Shown in pieces: positions 15,234 through 22,947 of a stretch of 33,210 nt of DNA; within the stretch, counting starts at the first letter, position 1; the number at the start of each line of letters is the position of its first letter. Below the pieces are notes generated by a model, which made no database searches, was not told where the DNA came from, and worked only from the letters and a program-made list of their open reading frames with translations. The stretch is from an uncultured Desulfovibrio sp. GTDB taxonomy: Bacteria > Desulfobacterota > Desulfovibrionia > Desulfovibrionales > Desulfovibrionaceae. The stretch spans positions 1-33,210 of the forward strand of contig UQJT01000032.1 in assembly GCA_900541395.1 (NCBI GenBank), given 5' to 3'. Made by a program: the position numbers and the translations under genes.

Positions 15234-17522
15234 TTACAGGGATATGTTGGGCACGGCGTCGCGTTCTTCAAGTATCTGCTCGGGAGAACGGGAGTCGCGG
15301 ATATACCCTTTGATTCGGTTCAGTTTTTCCAAGGGGATGCCCTCTCCGTCGCGGCGGCCGCAACGGGGGCATTCGTCTCCGATGATGCCGGTGTATCCGC
15401 ACACCGGATCGCGGTCTACGGGATGGTTGATGGAGCCGTAGCCCACTCCCATTTCCTTCATGGCCCGGATGATGTCTTCGAAGGCTTCCAGGTTGGCGCA
15501 AGGGTCGCCGTCCACTTCCACGTAAGTGATGTGTCCGCCGTTGGTATACGCGTGGTAGGGGGCCTCCAGACGTATTTTGTCGTAGGCGCTGATGGGAAAC
15601 CACACCGGAATGTGGAAGGAATTGGTATAGTATTCGCGATCGGTGATGCCGGGCAGTTCGCCGAAGCGTTCCTTGTCCAGACGCAGGAAGCGGCCGGACA
15701 GACCCTCGGCCGGAGTGGCGATGACCGAAAAGTTGAGGCCGGTTTTAAGTCCGGCTTCGTCGGCGCGTTCCCGAATATGGCCCACGATGCGCAGTCCCAT
15801 TTCCTGGGCGGCCTCGGATTCGCCGTGATGCGCGCCCAGAAGGGCCGTCAGGCACTCGGCCAGGCCGATGAAACCGATGGTCAGGGTACCGTGCTTGAGC
15901 ACCTCGCGCACCTCGTCGTCCGGTTTCAGGGTATCGGAATCCAGCCAGATGCCCTGCCCCATGAGGAAGGGATAGTTGCGACATTTTTTGGCACTCTGGA
16001 TTTCCAGCCGTTCTGTCAGTTGATCGAATATCAGCGAGATTTTTTCGTCGAGAGCCGTGAAAAAGCCTTCCACATCGCCCTTATGGAGGATGCCCAGCCG
16101 GGGCAGATTAAGAGTGGTGAAGCTTAGATTGCCGCGACCGTTGACGATTTCTCGCGAGGGGTCGTACACGTTGCCGATAACCCGCGTGCGGCACCCCATG
16201 TAGGCGATTTCGGTTTCGGGGCGGCCGGGCCGGTAGTAAGCCAGATTGAAAGGAGCGTCGAGGAAAGAAAAATTGGGGAACAGGCGTTTGGCCGATACCC
16301 GGCAGGCCAGTTGGAAGAGGTCGTAGTTGGGCTCGCCCGGCCGGTAATTGACGCCTTCTTTTACCTTGAAGATGTGGATGGGGAAGATGGGCGTTTCGCC
16401 GTTGCCCAGGCCCGCTTCGGTAGCCAGCATCACGTTGCGGATGACCATGCGGCCCTCGGGCGAGGTGTCGGTGCCGTAATTGATGGAACTGAAGGGAATT
16501 TGCGCGCCCGCCCGGCTGTGCATGGTGTTCAGATTATGGACCAGGCCTTCCATAGCCTGGTAGGTATCGCGCTCGGTAAGGGCCAGGGCTTTGTCCACCG
16601 CCGTGCGCGCCTCGGCCTCGGGCAGGACCTGGACGAGACAGGTGTGGACGAAGTTCAGTCCTGCTTCATCCAAAATGGATTCATGTTCGTCCACCCAGGC
16701 GCGCAGCGCCCGTCCGGCCCGTTTGCGGAAGGCTTCGTCCCCGGCTTCGCGCAGGTCCAGCACCAAGCCCAGATTTTTGACAAAGCTTTTGGCCACGCCC
16801 GGGGCCATACCGTATTCGAAGTTGGGGATGCTCTGCCCGCCGTGCTGATCGTTCTGGTTGGACTGGATGGCGATGCAGGCCAGAGCGCTGTAACTTTGGA
16901 TGCTTCCCGGCTCGCGCAGGAAGCCGTGGCCGGTGTTGAAGCCGCCCTTGAACAGCTTTTTAATATCGATCTGGCAGCAGGTGGTGGTCAGAGAAAAGAA
17001 GTCCAGGTCGTGGATGTGGATGTCCCCTTCCTCATGCGCTTTGCTGTGAGCGGGCTTGAGCAGGAACATGCTGTAAAACTGTTTGGCCGCCTCGCTGCCG
17101 TATTTGAGCATGGTGCCCATGGCCGTGTCGCCGTCGATATTGGCGTTTTCCCGTTTGAGATCGATGTCCCGCGCATCTTTGCAGGTCAAATCCCACAACG
17201 TGTTCATGAGGCGGGTTTTCGTCTCCCGCACGCGGGAGCGCTCGTTGCGGTACAGGATATAGGCTTTGGCCGTACGGGCGTGGCCCGTTTCGATAAGCGT
17301 CCGCTCCACCAGGTCCTGAACATGCTCCACATCGGGTATGCAGGCCTCGGGCGAAGCCGCGCACTCCTCATTGAGCGCGGCGGTCACGGCTTCGGCAATG
17401 CCCCGGGCCGTGTTCCGGTCCGTGCCGCCCTGGGCGCTGGCCGCCCGAAAGACCGCTTCGGTTATCTTGTCCACGTCGAAGGGCACGATACGCGCGTCAC
17501 GTTTGCGGAGGGAGGTCACCAT
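15234..17522 (-). CDS. nrdD: Anaerobic (class III) ribonucleoside-triphosphate reductase
   Basis: Makes dNTPs from NTPs under anaerobic conditions with a glycyl radical. The 762 residues begin with an ATP-cone allosteric domain (SLRKRDARIVPFDVDKITEA, to about residue 95). The ten-stranded barrel follows, including GDIHIHDLDFFSLTTTCCQ and ACIAIQSNQNDQHGGQS. The C-terminus carries a zinc site and the radical site NRIKGY (Gly739). Only three zinc cysteines are seen (C708, C718, C721); the first slot is D705. The tail after Gly739 differs from the E. coli type. The start at 17522 (MVTSLRKRD) is set by the ATP-cone; upstream codons are part of the riboswitch leader. First gene of the B12-controlled operon. 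Confidence 0.96.
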   Translation of the reverse strand: MVTSLRKRDARIVPFDVDKITEAVFRAASAQGGTDRNTARGIAEAVTAALNEECAASPEACIPDVEHVQDLVERTLIETGHARTAKAYILYRNERSRVRETKTRLMNTLWDLTCKDARDIDLKRENANIDGDTAMGTMLKYGSEAAKQFYSMFLLKPAHSKAHEEGDIHIHDLDFFSLTTTCCQIDIKKLFKGGFNTGHGFLREPGSIQSYSALACIAIQSNQNDQHGGQSIPNFEYGMAPGVAKSFVKNLGLVLDLREAGDEAFRKRAGRALRAWVDEHESILDEAGLNFVHTCLVQVLPEAEARTAVDKALALTERDTYQAMEGLVHNLNTMHSRAGAQIPFSSINYGTDTSPEGRMVIRNVMLATEAGLGNGETPIFPIHIFKVKEGVNYRPGEPNYDLFQLACRVSAKRLFPNFSFLDAPFNLAYYRPGRPETEIAYMGCRTRVIGNVYDPSREIVNGRGNLSFTTLNLPRLGILHKGDVEGFFTALDEKISLIFDQLTERLEIQSAKKCRNYPFLMGQGIWLDSDTLKPDDEVREVLKHGTLTIGFIGLAECLTALLGAHHGESEAAQEMGLRIVGHIRERADEAGLKTGLNFSVIATPAEGLSGRFLRLDKERFGELPGITDREYYTNSFHIPVWFPISAYDKIRLEAPYHAYTNGGHITYVEVDGDPCANLEAFEDIIRAMKEMGVGYGSINHPVDRDPVCGYTGIIGDECPRCGRRDGEGIPLEKLNRIKGYIRDSRSPEQILEERDAVPNISL

Positions 17523-17608
17523 GCGAATATCTCGAATCCTGTTGCGCGGGCCGCGCGACCCGCCTCGTGGGAGAGTTCGGAAGATGCCCGGCGCGGCGCG
17601 GGCGCGAC

Positions 17609-17630
17609 GGAAAACGCTCCGGACGGAGCG
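17609..17630 (-). terminator. Terminator in the nrdD leader (likely riboswitch expression platform)
   Basis: On the minus strand, CGCTCC (17625-17630) pairs with GGAGCG (17615-17620) around a 4-base loop, and TTTTCC follows. It lies between the cobalamin aptamer and the nrdD start, about 87 bases before the ATG. It is the natural candidate for the off state when B12 is bound, although the aptamer is about 190 bases upstream and I could not identify a definite antiterminator. Confidence 0.6.
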
Positions 17631-17820
17631 GAAACGCAAGAAGGAGGGGGAAATAAACGACGCAACGTCCGGCGCATCACTGACACGCCTGAACCGTGAC
17701 GGCCCGGTTGCAACATCATTCGGCCGTCGGCCGTTTCACTGCAGGTATCCGTCAAACTCTGCGAAACAGTTCGGCGTTGGATATGCTGAACCGTTTTTGG
17801 GGCGCCCCGCCCTTCTATCC

Positions 17821-18005
17821 GACATGGCAGGTCTCCTGGCTTTCGGGTCGACATCCCGCGCCGCCTTCCCGATCCGACTATGCGGAGCAGTGGCTGTGTG
17901 GCGCGACACTCGCCGAGTACAGTTGCGGGGGCAGCTCCGGTTGCGGCTTGTACCGGTCCGGATTCCCTTTTCACCTTTCCGCCGAAGGCGGATCGGAACC
18001 ATGTC
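17821..18005 (-). ncRNA. Cobalamin (B12) riboswitch controlling nrdD-nrdG
   Basis: Read on the minus strand, the conserved cobalamin aptamer boxes occur in order: AAAGGGAATCCGG near the 5' end, then CCGGAGCTGCCCCCGCAACT, then GCCACTG (17888-17894), then GGGAAGGCGGCG, and finally GCCAGGAGACCTGCC (17826-17840). The P1 stem closes with GACATGG (17999-18005) and CCATGTC (17821-17827). The only gene downstream is nrdD. B12 riboswitches on B12-independent ribonucleotide reductase genes are known from other bacteria that also own a B12-dependent class II enzyme; B12 binding lowers expression. Confidence 0.95.
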
Positions 18006-18013
18006 CACGAAGA

Positions 18014-18042
18014 AATGTAGCGTTCGACCGGAAGAGCGTCAA
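18014..18042 (-). promoter_or_regulatory. Promoter of the nrdD riboswitch transcript
   Basis: Minus strand -35 TTGACG (18037-18042), 17-base spacer, -10 TACATT (18014-18019). The predicted start near 18006 falls directly on the first base of the riboswitch P1 stem, which supports both calls. The stretch 18043-18220 upstream holds nothing else I recognise. Confidence 0.75.
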
Positions 18043-18220
18043 GGCGGGGTCGAGCAAAGGCTGAATACGGCAAATCCTACGGCTGCAACGATTGTGACGG
18101 ATTGCGCAGGCGGGAAAGCCAGTCATTTTGAGGGGAAGGAGAAAAGATGCCTGCTCTCGATTTTTATCAGCGCGCCATTTTTTTTCGGGAGAATTTCGGA
18201 CATATCCGCAAGGCGTGGGA

Positions 18221-18988
18221 TCAGCCGCGTGGGGTCGCGCAAAAAGAAAGCAATCCGGACAGAAAAACCAGCGCCCGCCGGAATGCGTCCTGATTTTCCG
18301 CCAGGGTCAAAGGCTGGGGCAGTTGGATCACCAGACGGCCGGCAATGCGCTCCTGACAGTAAGGAACCAGGCTTTTGGGCATCCCCAGTGCGTCGCGGGC
18401 TTCGGACCCGAACAGCAGCAGGGTCCGGGGGCGGAGCAGGGCCGCTCCGGACCAGAACAGGGAGGGCGCGTCCGGTCCGCCGGGCGTGGCGTCGTCCGGC
18501 AGGGCGTAAGGCCAGAAAACATGGGTGCCGCCGGGATGGCGCAGCTCTTTGAGCATACGCACCATGATCTGCTGACGGGTGGGGTCGGGCGTGCCCATGA
18601 GATCATCGCCCAAACCCGCGTATGTCCAAAACACCAAAGGCCGGGGAGGCAGCGGCCGCCGGTTTTTGAGCGCCTGCCAGGCCGGCGGCCAAACCTCGGG
18701 CGGGGCAACGCGGTTGTTGGTTGCGTCTGTGCCCGGCTGTTGCGGCCGTCGGGACGGTTGGGGAGCGTTACGCGTCGTAACGCGGGGAGGAACGGCGCGC
18801 GTCGGGGGTGACGCGGGCGGAGAGGGAGAACCGCGTCGGGGAGGGGCCGCCGCGACGTCGTGGGACACGGCCCCGGGCGACGGAACGACACGCAGTTCGG
18901 CCGCGCGCTCCGGGCTGTCCAGAAGCACGGCCGACAACCCGGCCTGGAGCCAGGGGCGTAGGGCGGGGGAGAGGACGACGTAGCTCAT
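18221..18988 (-). CDS. Uncharacterised protein, possibly a degenerate uracil-DNA-glycosylase fold
   Basis: The 255 residues have a Pro/Ser/Arg-rich, probably disordered stretch at about 35-100. A compact domain follows from about 117. Its segment TYAGLGDDLMGTPDPTRQQI then MVRMLKEL resembles the family 4/5 uracil-DNA glycosylase motif (GExPGxxED-x-G-PF-GxxGxLLxxML). LLRPRTLLLFGSEARDALG resembles the later 'PKxIVxLGxxAxxxL' strand. No iron-sulfur cysteines of those families are present; the only cysteines are C211 and C250. This is a pattern-level resemblance and may be wrong. It begins 8 bases after coaBC ends. The ATG start at 18988 is the first plausible one in frame. Confidence 0.7.
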   Translation of the reverse strand: MSYVVLSPALRPWLQAGLSAVLLDSPERAAELRVVPSPGAVSHDVAAAPPRRGSPSPPASPPTRAVPPRVTTRNAPQPSRRPQQPGTDATNNRVAPPEVWPPAWQALKNRRPLPPRPLVFWTYAGLGDDLMGTPDPTRQQIMVRMLKELRHPGGTHVFWPYALPDDATPGGPDAPSLFWSGAALLRPRTLLLFGSEARDALGMPKSLVPYCQERIAGRLVIQLPQPLTLAENQDAFRRALVFLSGLLSFCATPRG

Positions 18989-18996
18989 GGGGGGGC

Positions 18997-20217
18997 TCAC
19001 AGAGTACGCAGCCAAGAAAGTATGTTCCAGGCCACGTCGGTTTTGGGCTGATCGGGCCACAATTCCTCGCGACCTTTGATGTCGGCCACGAAGACCCGGT
19101 TGCTGCCCCGGCCGAAACCGTCGGCCAGTTTGTTGCCCACCACCATGTCGGCGCCCTTGGAGACCAGTTTGCGGCGCACGGCATGGGCCAGGGCGTCGCT
19201 GGTCTCGGCGGCCTCGGCCGCGAAGCCCGCCACCTTCTGGCCCTCTCGTCGTTCGGAGGCCAGGAGGCGCAAAATGTCCTGATTGGGCAGAAAACGCAGA
19301 GAAAAACCGTCTTCGGCCAAATTTTTTTTGAACTTGCCGGGACCGTGCGGTTCGGGGCGAAAATCGGCTACGGCGGCGGTGAAAATGCCGATGTCGGCGG
19401 TGGGCCACAGGTTCTTGGCCTTGTCCAGCATGTCGGCGGCGCTGCGCGCGTCGTGACGGTGGAAACAGGGATCGGCGGGCAGCCACAGGTCCACCGGGCC
19501 GCACAGCGCGTGCACCCGGGCCCCGCGCAGCCAGGCGGCCACGGCCAGGGCCGCGCCCATGGTGCCGGTGGACGCGTTGGTCCAAAAGCGTACGTCGTCC
19601 CAGTCTTCACGGGTGGGCCCCAGGGTAACGAGTACGGTCACGCCCTCCATATCCTGGGGGGTCAGGGCCTTGAGTCCGGCCAGGTATACGGCGCGCAGGT
19701 CGGCGAAGCGGCCCGGCCCTTCGTCCTTGCAGGCCACGACGCCGCTTTCCGGTCCCACAAAGGTCACGCCGCGTTCGCGCAGGAGGGCCACGTTGGCCTG
19801 GGTGGCCGGGTTCTGCCACATACGGGGGTTCATGGCCGGCGCGGCCACGATGGGCCCGTCAAAGGCCAGGGCCTGGCAGGACAACATATCCTCGGCGCGC
19901 CCGGCCGCCAGCCGAGCCAGCATATCGGCCGAGGCCGGGGCCAGTACCAGGGCATGGGCGGTTTGACCGGGCTCCAGATGTTCAAAGGGCGTCTGACCGC
20001 CGAACATGTCGCCGTACACGGGCGACGCCCCCAGGGCTTCAAAAGTCAGAGGTGTGATGAATTGCCGCGCTGCGTGGGTCAGCGTGGCGCTGACGCCCGC
20101 TCCCGCGTCCTGCCATTTATGCACCAGTTCGGCCGCGCGAAAGGCCGCGACCGATCCGCACACCCCGAGGTGCAGTCGTTTACCGGTAAACCCGTGAAAA
20201 CGCAGATGGGCGTCCAT
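18997..20217 (-). CDS. coaBC: Bifunctional phosphopantothenoylcysteine decarboxylase/ligase
   Basis: Two consecutive CoA-synthesis steps: CTP-dependent coupling of cysteine to 4'-phosphopantothenate (CoaB) and FMN-dependent decarboxylation (CoaC). The 406-residue length is right. The N-terminal flavoprotein half has HLGVCGSVAAFRAAELV, APASADMLARLAAG and PAMNPRMW with the conserved Asn. The C-terminal half has VTLGPTREDWDDVRFWTNAS and TGTMGAALA, the CoaB nucleotide loop, and ADIGIFTAAVADFRPE. The ATG has ACAGGAT upstream. The gene lies 75 bases downstream of a lipoprotein gene on the same strand. Confidence 0.96.
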   Translation of the reverse strand: MDAHLRFHGFTGKRLHLGVCGSVAAFRAAELVHKWQDAGAGVSATLTHAARQFITPLTFEALGASPVYGDMFGGQTPFEHLEPGQTAHALVLAPASADMLARLAAGRAEDMLSCQALAFDGPIVAAPAMNPRMWQNPATQANVALLRERGVTFVGPESGVVACKDEGPGRFADLRAVYLAGLKALTPQDMEGVTVLVTLGPTREDWDDVRFWTNASTGTMGAALAVAAWLRGARVHALCGPVDLWLPADPCFHRHDARSAADMLDKAKNLWPTADIGIFTAAVADFRPEPHGPGKFKKNLAEDGFSLRFLPNQDILRLLASERREGQKVAGFAAEAAETSDALAHAVRRKLVSKGADMVVGNKLADGFGRGSNRVFVADIKGREELWPDQPKTDVAWNILSWLRTL

Positions 20218-20292
20218 GCGGTCGTATCCTGTGAGAAAAACGAAAAACGCGCGGCGTGTCCTGAAAAGCGGCGCCGGGTCGTATTCCGCGGT

Positions 20293-20844
20293 CTACTCGC
20301 TCAATTGTTGCGAACTGACGCCGCCTTCCCATACCTCGGTGGCGTTGGTCACCGGGGCCGGGCTGTACGTGGCGTTTCCAGGCGTGGCCGAAGGCAGGCT
20401 GAAGCCGCCGAAACCGCCCTCGGTCAGCCGGTTCAACACCCAGACCTCCATGGCCGTGGTCATGGTTTGATCGTACAGGTAGAGCACAACATAGCGGTTG
20501 TCTTTTTCGTGCACCTGCATGGTTCGTTTGCCCGTCACCGAGCCACGCAAAGACCAGCCCTGACGGGCCAGATTATGGATCATGGCGTTGGCCAGCGATG
20601 CGGCCTCCACCCGGCCTTCGAAGGTTTCCAGGCCCACTTTGGTGCCGTCCTGGGTGGTGGTGACCAAGGTGTTTTTGGGCACGCTCTTCATATCGGCCGG
20701 AATGGGGATGTCGGGGAACTGGCTTATATACACGTCGTTGACGTCCGACGTGGAGGAAAAGGGATTGGGGATATTGAGGTTGGAGCAGCCCGCCAGCAGC
20801 AGGACGGCAAAGCAGGCGACGGAAAAACGGGCGATGGAACGCAT
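20293..20844 (-). CDS. Lipoprotein of unknown function
   Basis: The 183 residues start with a signal sequence and lipobox, LLLAGC, with the lipidated cysteine at residue 20. After a short NPFSS-type linker comes a domain with MIHNLARQGWSLRGSVTGKR and RYVVLYLYDQTMTTAMEVWV, suggesting an alpha/beta periplasmic module. A Gly/Ser-rich tail follows. I cannot name a family with confidence. The ATG at 20844 is preceded by GGAGGG. It lies between trkH and coaBC; the gaps of about 75 bases leave the transcript structure open. Confidence 0.82.
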   Translation of the reverse strand: MRSIARFSVACFAVLLLAGCSNLNIPNPFSSTSDVNDVYISQFPDIPIPADMKSVPKNTLVTTTQDGTKVGLETFEGRVEAASLANAMIHNLARQGWSLRGSVTGKRTMQVHEKDNRYVVLYLYDQTMTTAMEVWVLNRLTEGGFGGFSLPSATPGNATYSPAPVTNATEVWEGGVSSQQLSE

Positions 20845-20922
20845 GGGCGACCCTCCGTGGATGGCGTGATGACGGTTCAATGTAGGGGAAAAAAACCGGG
20901 AGCGCAAACCCGCCCCGGCGTC

Positions 20923-22371
20923 TTACGAGCGCCAGAACGCGGGTAGGAACAGCAGCAGCAATGTGAAAATTTCCAGTCGGCCGAGAACCATGAGAAAAGA
21001 CAGCAGCCACAGGGCCGCGTCCGGCAGAAAAGCAAAGTTGTTCACCGGTCCTACGGCGGCGAAACCCGGCCCCACGTTGGACAGACAGGTGCTCGCCGCG
21101 CTGAAGGCGGTGACGAAATCCTGTCCCAGGGCCATCAGGGCCAACCCTCCGACAAAGTTGAAGCCCAGGAACAGTACGAAAAAGCAGGCCGCGCCCTGTA
21201 ATACTTCGGGCGCGACGGAGCGACCGTTCATCTTGACCCGTTCCACGGCCCGTGGATGGATAAGGCGTCGTATTTCCAGCCGCGCCATGCGCCATAACAT
21301 GACCACACGCATGACCTTAAGACCGCCCGCGGTAGAGGCCGCCGACGCTCCCATCAGAATGAAACCGTATAGCAATCCCTGTGACAGCAGGGGCCACAGG
21401 GAGTAATCCTCGGTGACGAAACCGGTGGTGGTGCACAGAGATACCACCTGAAAGAAGGCCGCGCGAAGCGAGGGCTCAAAAGACCCGCCCCGGTGCATGA
21501 GAAGTCCCGCGATCACCAGCCCGCCGAGCAGCGTGAGCAGGGTATAGGCCACGCATTCGGTATTGTGCCTGTATGCTCCCGGCCGTCCGCACAGAGCCAG
21601 GTAATGCAGGCTGAAGTTGATGCCCGCCAAAAACATGAAAAGGATGAGGGTCCACTGGATGAAAGGAGAGGGAAAGGCCGCGACGGACGCGTTGCGTGTG
21701 GAAAAACCTCCTGTGGCCATGGCCGCGAAGGCGTGGTTCACCGCGTCGTACCAGTCCATGCCCTCCACCTTCAGCAGCAGAATAAGCGCGGAGGTGAGCA
21801 GCAGATAGACAAGCCACAGCGAGCGGGCCGTGTCGCTCAGGCGCGGGGCCACCTTGTCTTTGACCGGCCCCGTGACCTCGGCCTTATACATCTGCATCCC
21901 TCCAGCCCCCAGAAAGGGCAGCAGCGCCAGCGAAAAGACGATAATGCCCATCCCTCCCATCCACTGTGTCTGACTGCGCCAGAACAAAAGGCCGCGCGGC
22001 AGGATTTCGATATCCGTCAGAATGGTAGCGCCCGTGGTGGTAAAACCTGAGGCCGCCTCGAAAAACGCATCGGTCCAGCTCATATGAGCCACCCACACGA
22101 AGGGCACGGCCCCGGCCAGACACGCCGTCAACCAGCACAGACCCACGATGGCCACGCCTTCCCGGTTGCCGAGCCGGATATTTTCGCCGCGCGGGCGACA
22201 GACCAGGACTGCCGCCATGCCGCAGGACACTACCAGCAGCAGAGCCCGGGCCATGCGAAGCAGAACGTCATATTCGCCGTACAGCAGTGAAACCAGCATG
22301 GACGGCAACAGGCTCAATCCGAGACAAACGGTGAGGGCACCCAGGATGAATAGAACGGAACGGAGGCGCAT
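20923..22371 (-). CDS. trkH: TrkH/KtrB-family potassium uptake channel subunit
   Basis: Inner-membrane potassium translocating subunit of a Trk/Ktr system. The 482 residues have about ten hydrophobic helices and four filter-loop repeats: SGFTTTGATI, MATGGFSTRN, SLCTTTGFVT and TCLSNVGPGF. Each has the family glycine. The partner RCK subunit (TrkA/KtrA) is not in this window. The ATG at 22371 follows GGAGC at about 8 bases. A candidate promoter lies about 150 bases upstream. The C-terminus (LLLLFLPAFWRS) is normal. Confidence 0.95.
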   Translation of the reverse strand: MRLRSVLFILGALTVCLGLSLLPSMLVSLLYGEYDVLLRMARALLLVVSCGMAAVLVCRPRGENIRLGNREGVAIVGLCWLTACLAGAVPFVWVAHMSWTDAFFEAASGFTTTGATILTDIEILPRGLLFWRSQTQWMGGMGIIVFSLALLPFLGAGGMQMYKAEVTGPVKDKVAPRLSDTARSLWLVYLLLTSALILLLKVEGMDWYDAVNHAFAAMATGGFSTRNASVAAFPSPFIQWTLILFMFLAGINFSLHYLALCGRPGAYRHNTECVAYTLLTLLGGLVIAGLLMHRGGSFEPSLRAAFFQVVSLCTTTGFVTEDYSLWPLLSQGLLYGFILMGASAASTAGGLKVMRVVMLWRMARLEIRRLIHPRAVERVKMNGRSVAPEVLQGAACFFVLFLGFNFVGGLALMALGQDFVTAFSAASTCLSNVGPGFAAVGPVNNFAFLPDAALWLLSFLMVLGRLEIFTLLLLFLPAFWRS

Positions 22372-22518
22372 GCGGGCTCCAGACAGGGAGGGTGGGACAA
22401 AGGCGGGGCAGAGAGCCTTCGGTCGGAGGGACTTCGGACACGGCGTCGTCGCCTGGGGGGCGGAACGGGCGTGTGGTCTTCGGCTATGCGGTTTTCCGCG
22501 AAGAAAGGAAGCTCTTTG

Positions 22519-22547
22519 AGCCTACCCGCGCCGCGGGCGGCGGTCAA
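22519..22547 (-). promoter_or_regulatory. Candidate promoter of trkH
   Basis: Minus strand -35 TTGACC (22542-22547), 17-base spacer, -10 TAGGCT (22519-22524). It would give a 5' leader of about 140 bases. The -10 matches only three of six consensus bases, so the call is tentative. Confidence 0.4.
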
Positions 22548-22620
22548 CGGCCGCCGAAAGCTATCGGCGTCGACTCGTCCCGGCTTGACGGAATAGCTCT
22601 GTGGTCGCCTTGTTTTTTTC

Positions 22621-22654
22621 GTCTCCGGCGAGGTGAGGCTCGTGCGCCGGAGAC
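22621..22654. repeat. 10-bp inverted repeat upstream of trkH
   Basis: GTCTCCGGCG (22621-22630) and CGCCGGAGAC (22645-22654) form a perfect 10-bp stem with a 14-base loop. A run of seven T residues precedes it on the top strand, so it is not positioned as a terminator in either direction. Confidence 0.6.
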
Positions 22655-22659
22655 GACAA

Positions 22660-22947
22660 TCTGGAACATTTCGCCATGAAAATGCTCTACGGGGTCAAGC
22701 AAGGCGAGGCTCGCTCCGCTCCTTCTCCGCAAAGCGCTTCGCGCTGGCGGCCAAGGACGCCGCGCCGCCCCTATCTCCGGCGTCGCCGCACTGTTGGCGG
22801 CTTTTGGCAAGCCTGGCGAGGCTGCAGTCGGTTATGCCGAAGCGCGGTCGAGGTGCGCTTGCGGAGCAACGTTCCGGCTTCAGGCGTGCCCCCCGCGGGT
22901 CGCGGGCGTCCTGACCGGTAGATATTTTCAATGGCAAAACGCTTTAA
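22660..22947. mobile_element. Short non-autonomous repeat element, copy A (decayed)
   Basis: About 288 bases. The right end, GATATTTTCAATGGCAAAAC then GCTTTAA, is almost the same as the right end of copy B (30047-30077). The left end, GGAACATTTCGCCATGAAAA then TGCTC, matches that of copy B in outline. A GCGAGGCTCGCTCC-type block also recurs. No transposase is encoded, so it looks like a MITE-like element. Its right end supplies the TAA stop of the neighbouring amidohydrolase gene. With the inverted repeat at 22621-22654 it accounts for most of the 572-base gap 22372-22943. Confidence 0.65.

Noticed and set aside
15045..15236. Frameshifted or split nrdD
   Set aside because: NrdD is complete with its own zinc and radical motifs; the small frame has an independent ATG and AAGGAG site, so it is a separate gene rather than a broken end.
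17338..18552. A plus-strand frame of 404 residues across the nrdD leader
   Set aside because: It runs through the reverse complement of the cobalamin aptamer and is very Arg-rich; no ribosome site or recognisable domain.
18128..18811. A plus-strand gene starting with a purine-rich site at 18128
   Set aside because: The frame lies opposite the coaBC-linked protein and reads as a shadow; it shows no domain.
18808..20946. A 712-residue open frame on the plus strand opposite coaBC and the lipoprotein
   Set aside because: It is antisense to a gene with full family motifs; its Gly/Arg/His/Gln-rich translation is typical of GC-rich shadow frames and has no start signal.
22695..22937. An 80-residue minus-strand frame in element A (and a 64-residue one in element B), both beginning MPLKIS
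   Set aside because: The shared start comes from the common element end; the translations diverge at once and have no ribosome site.
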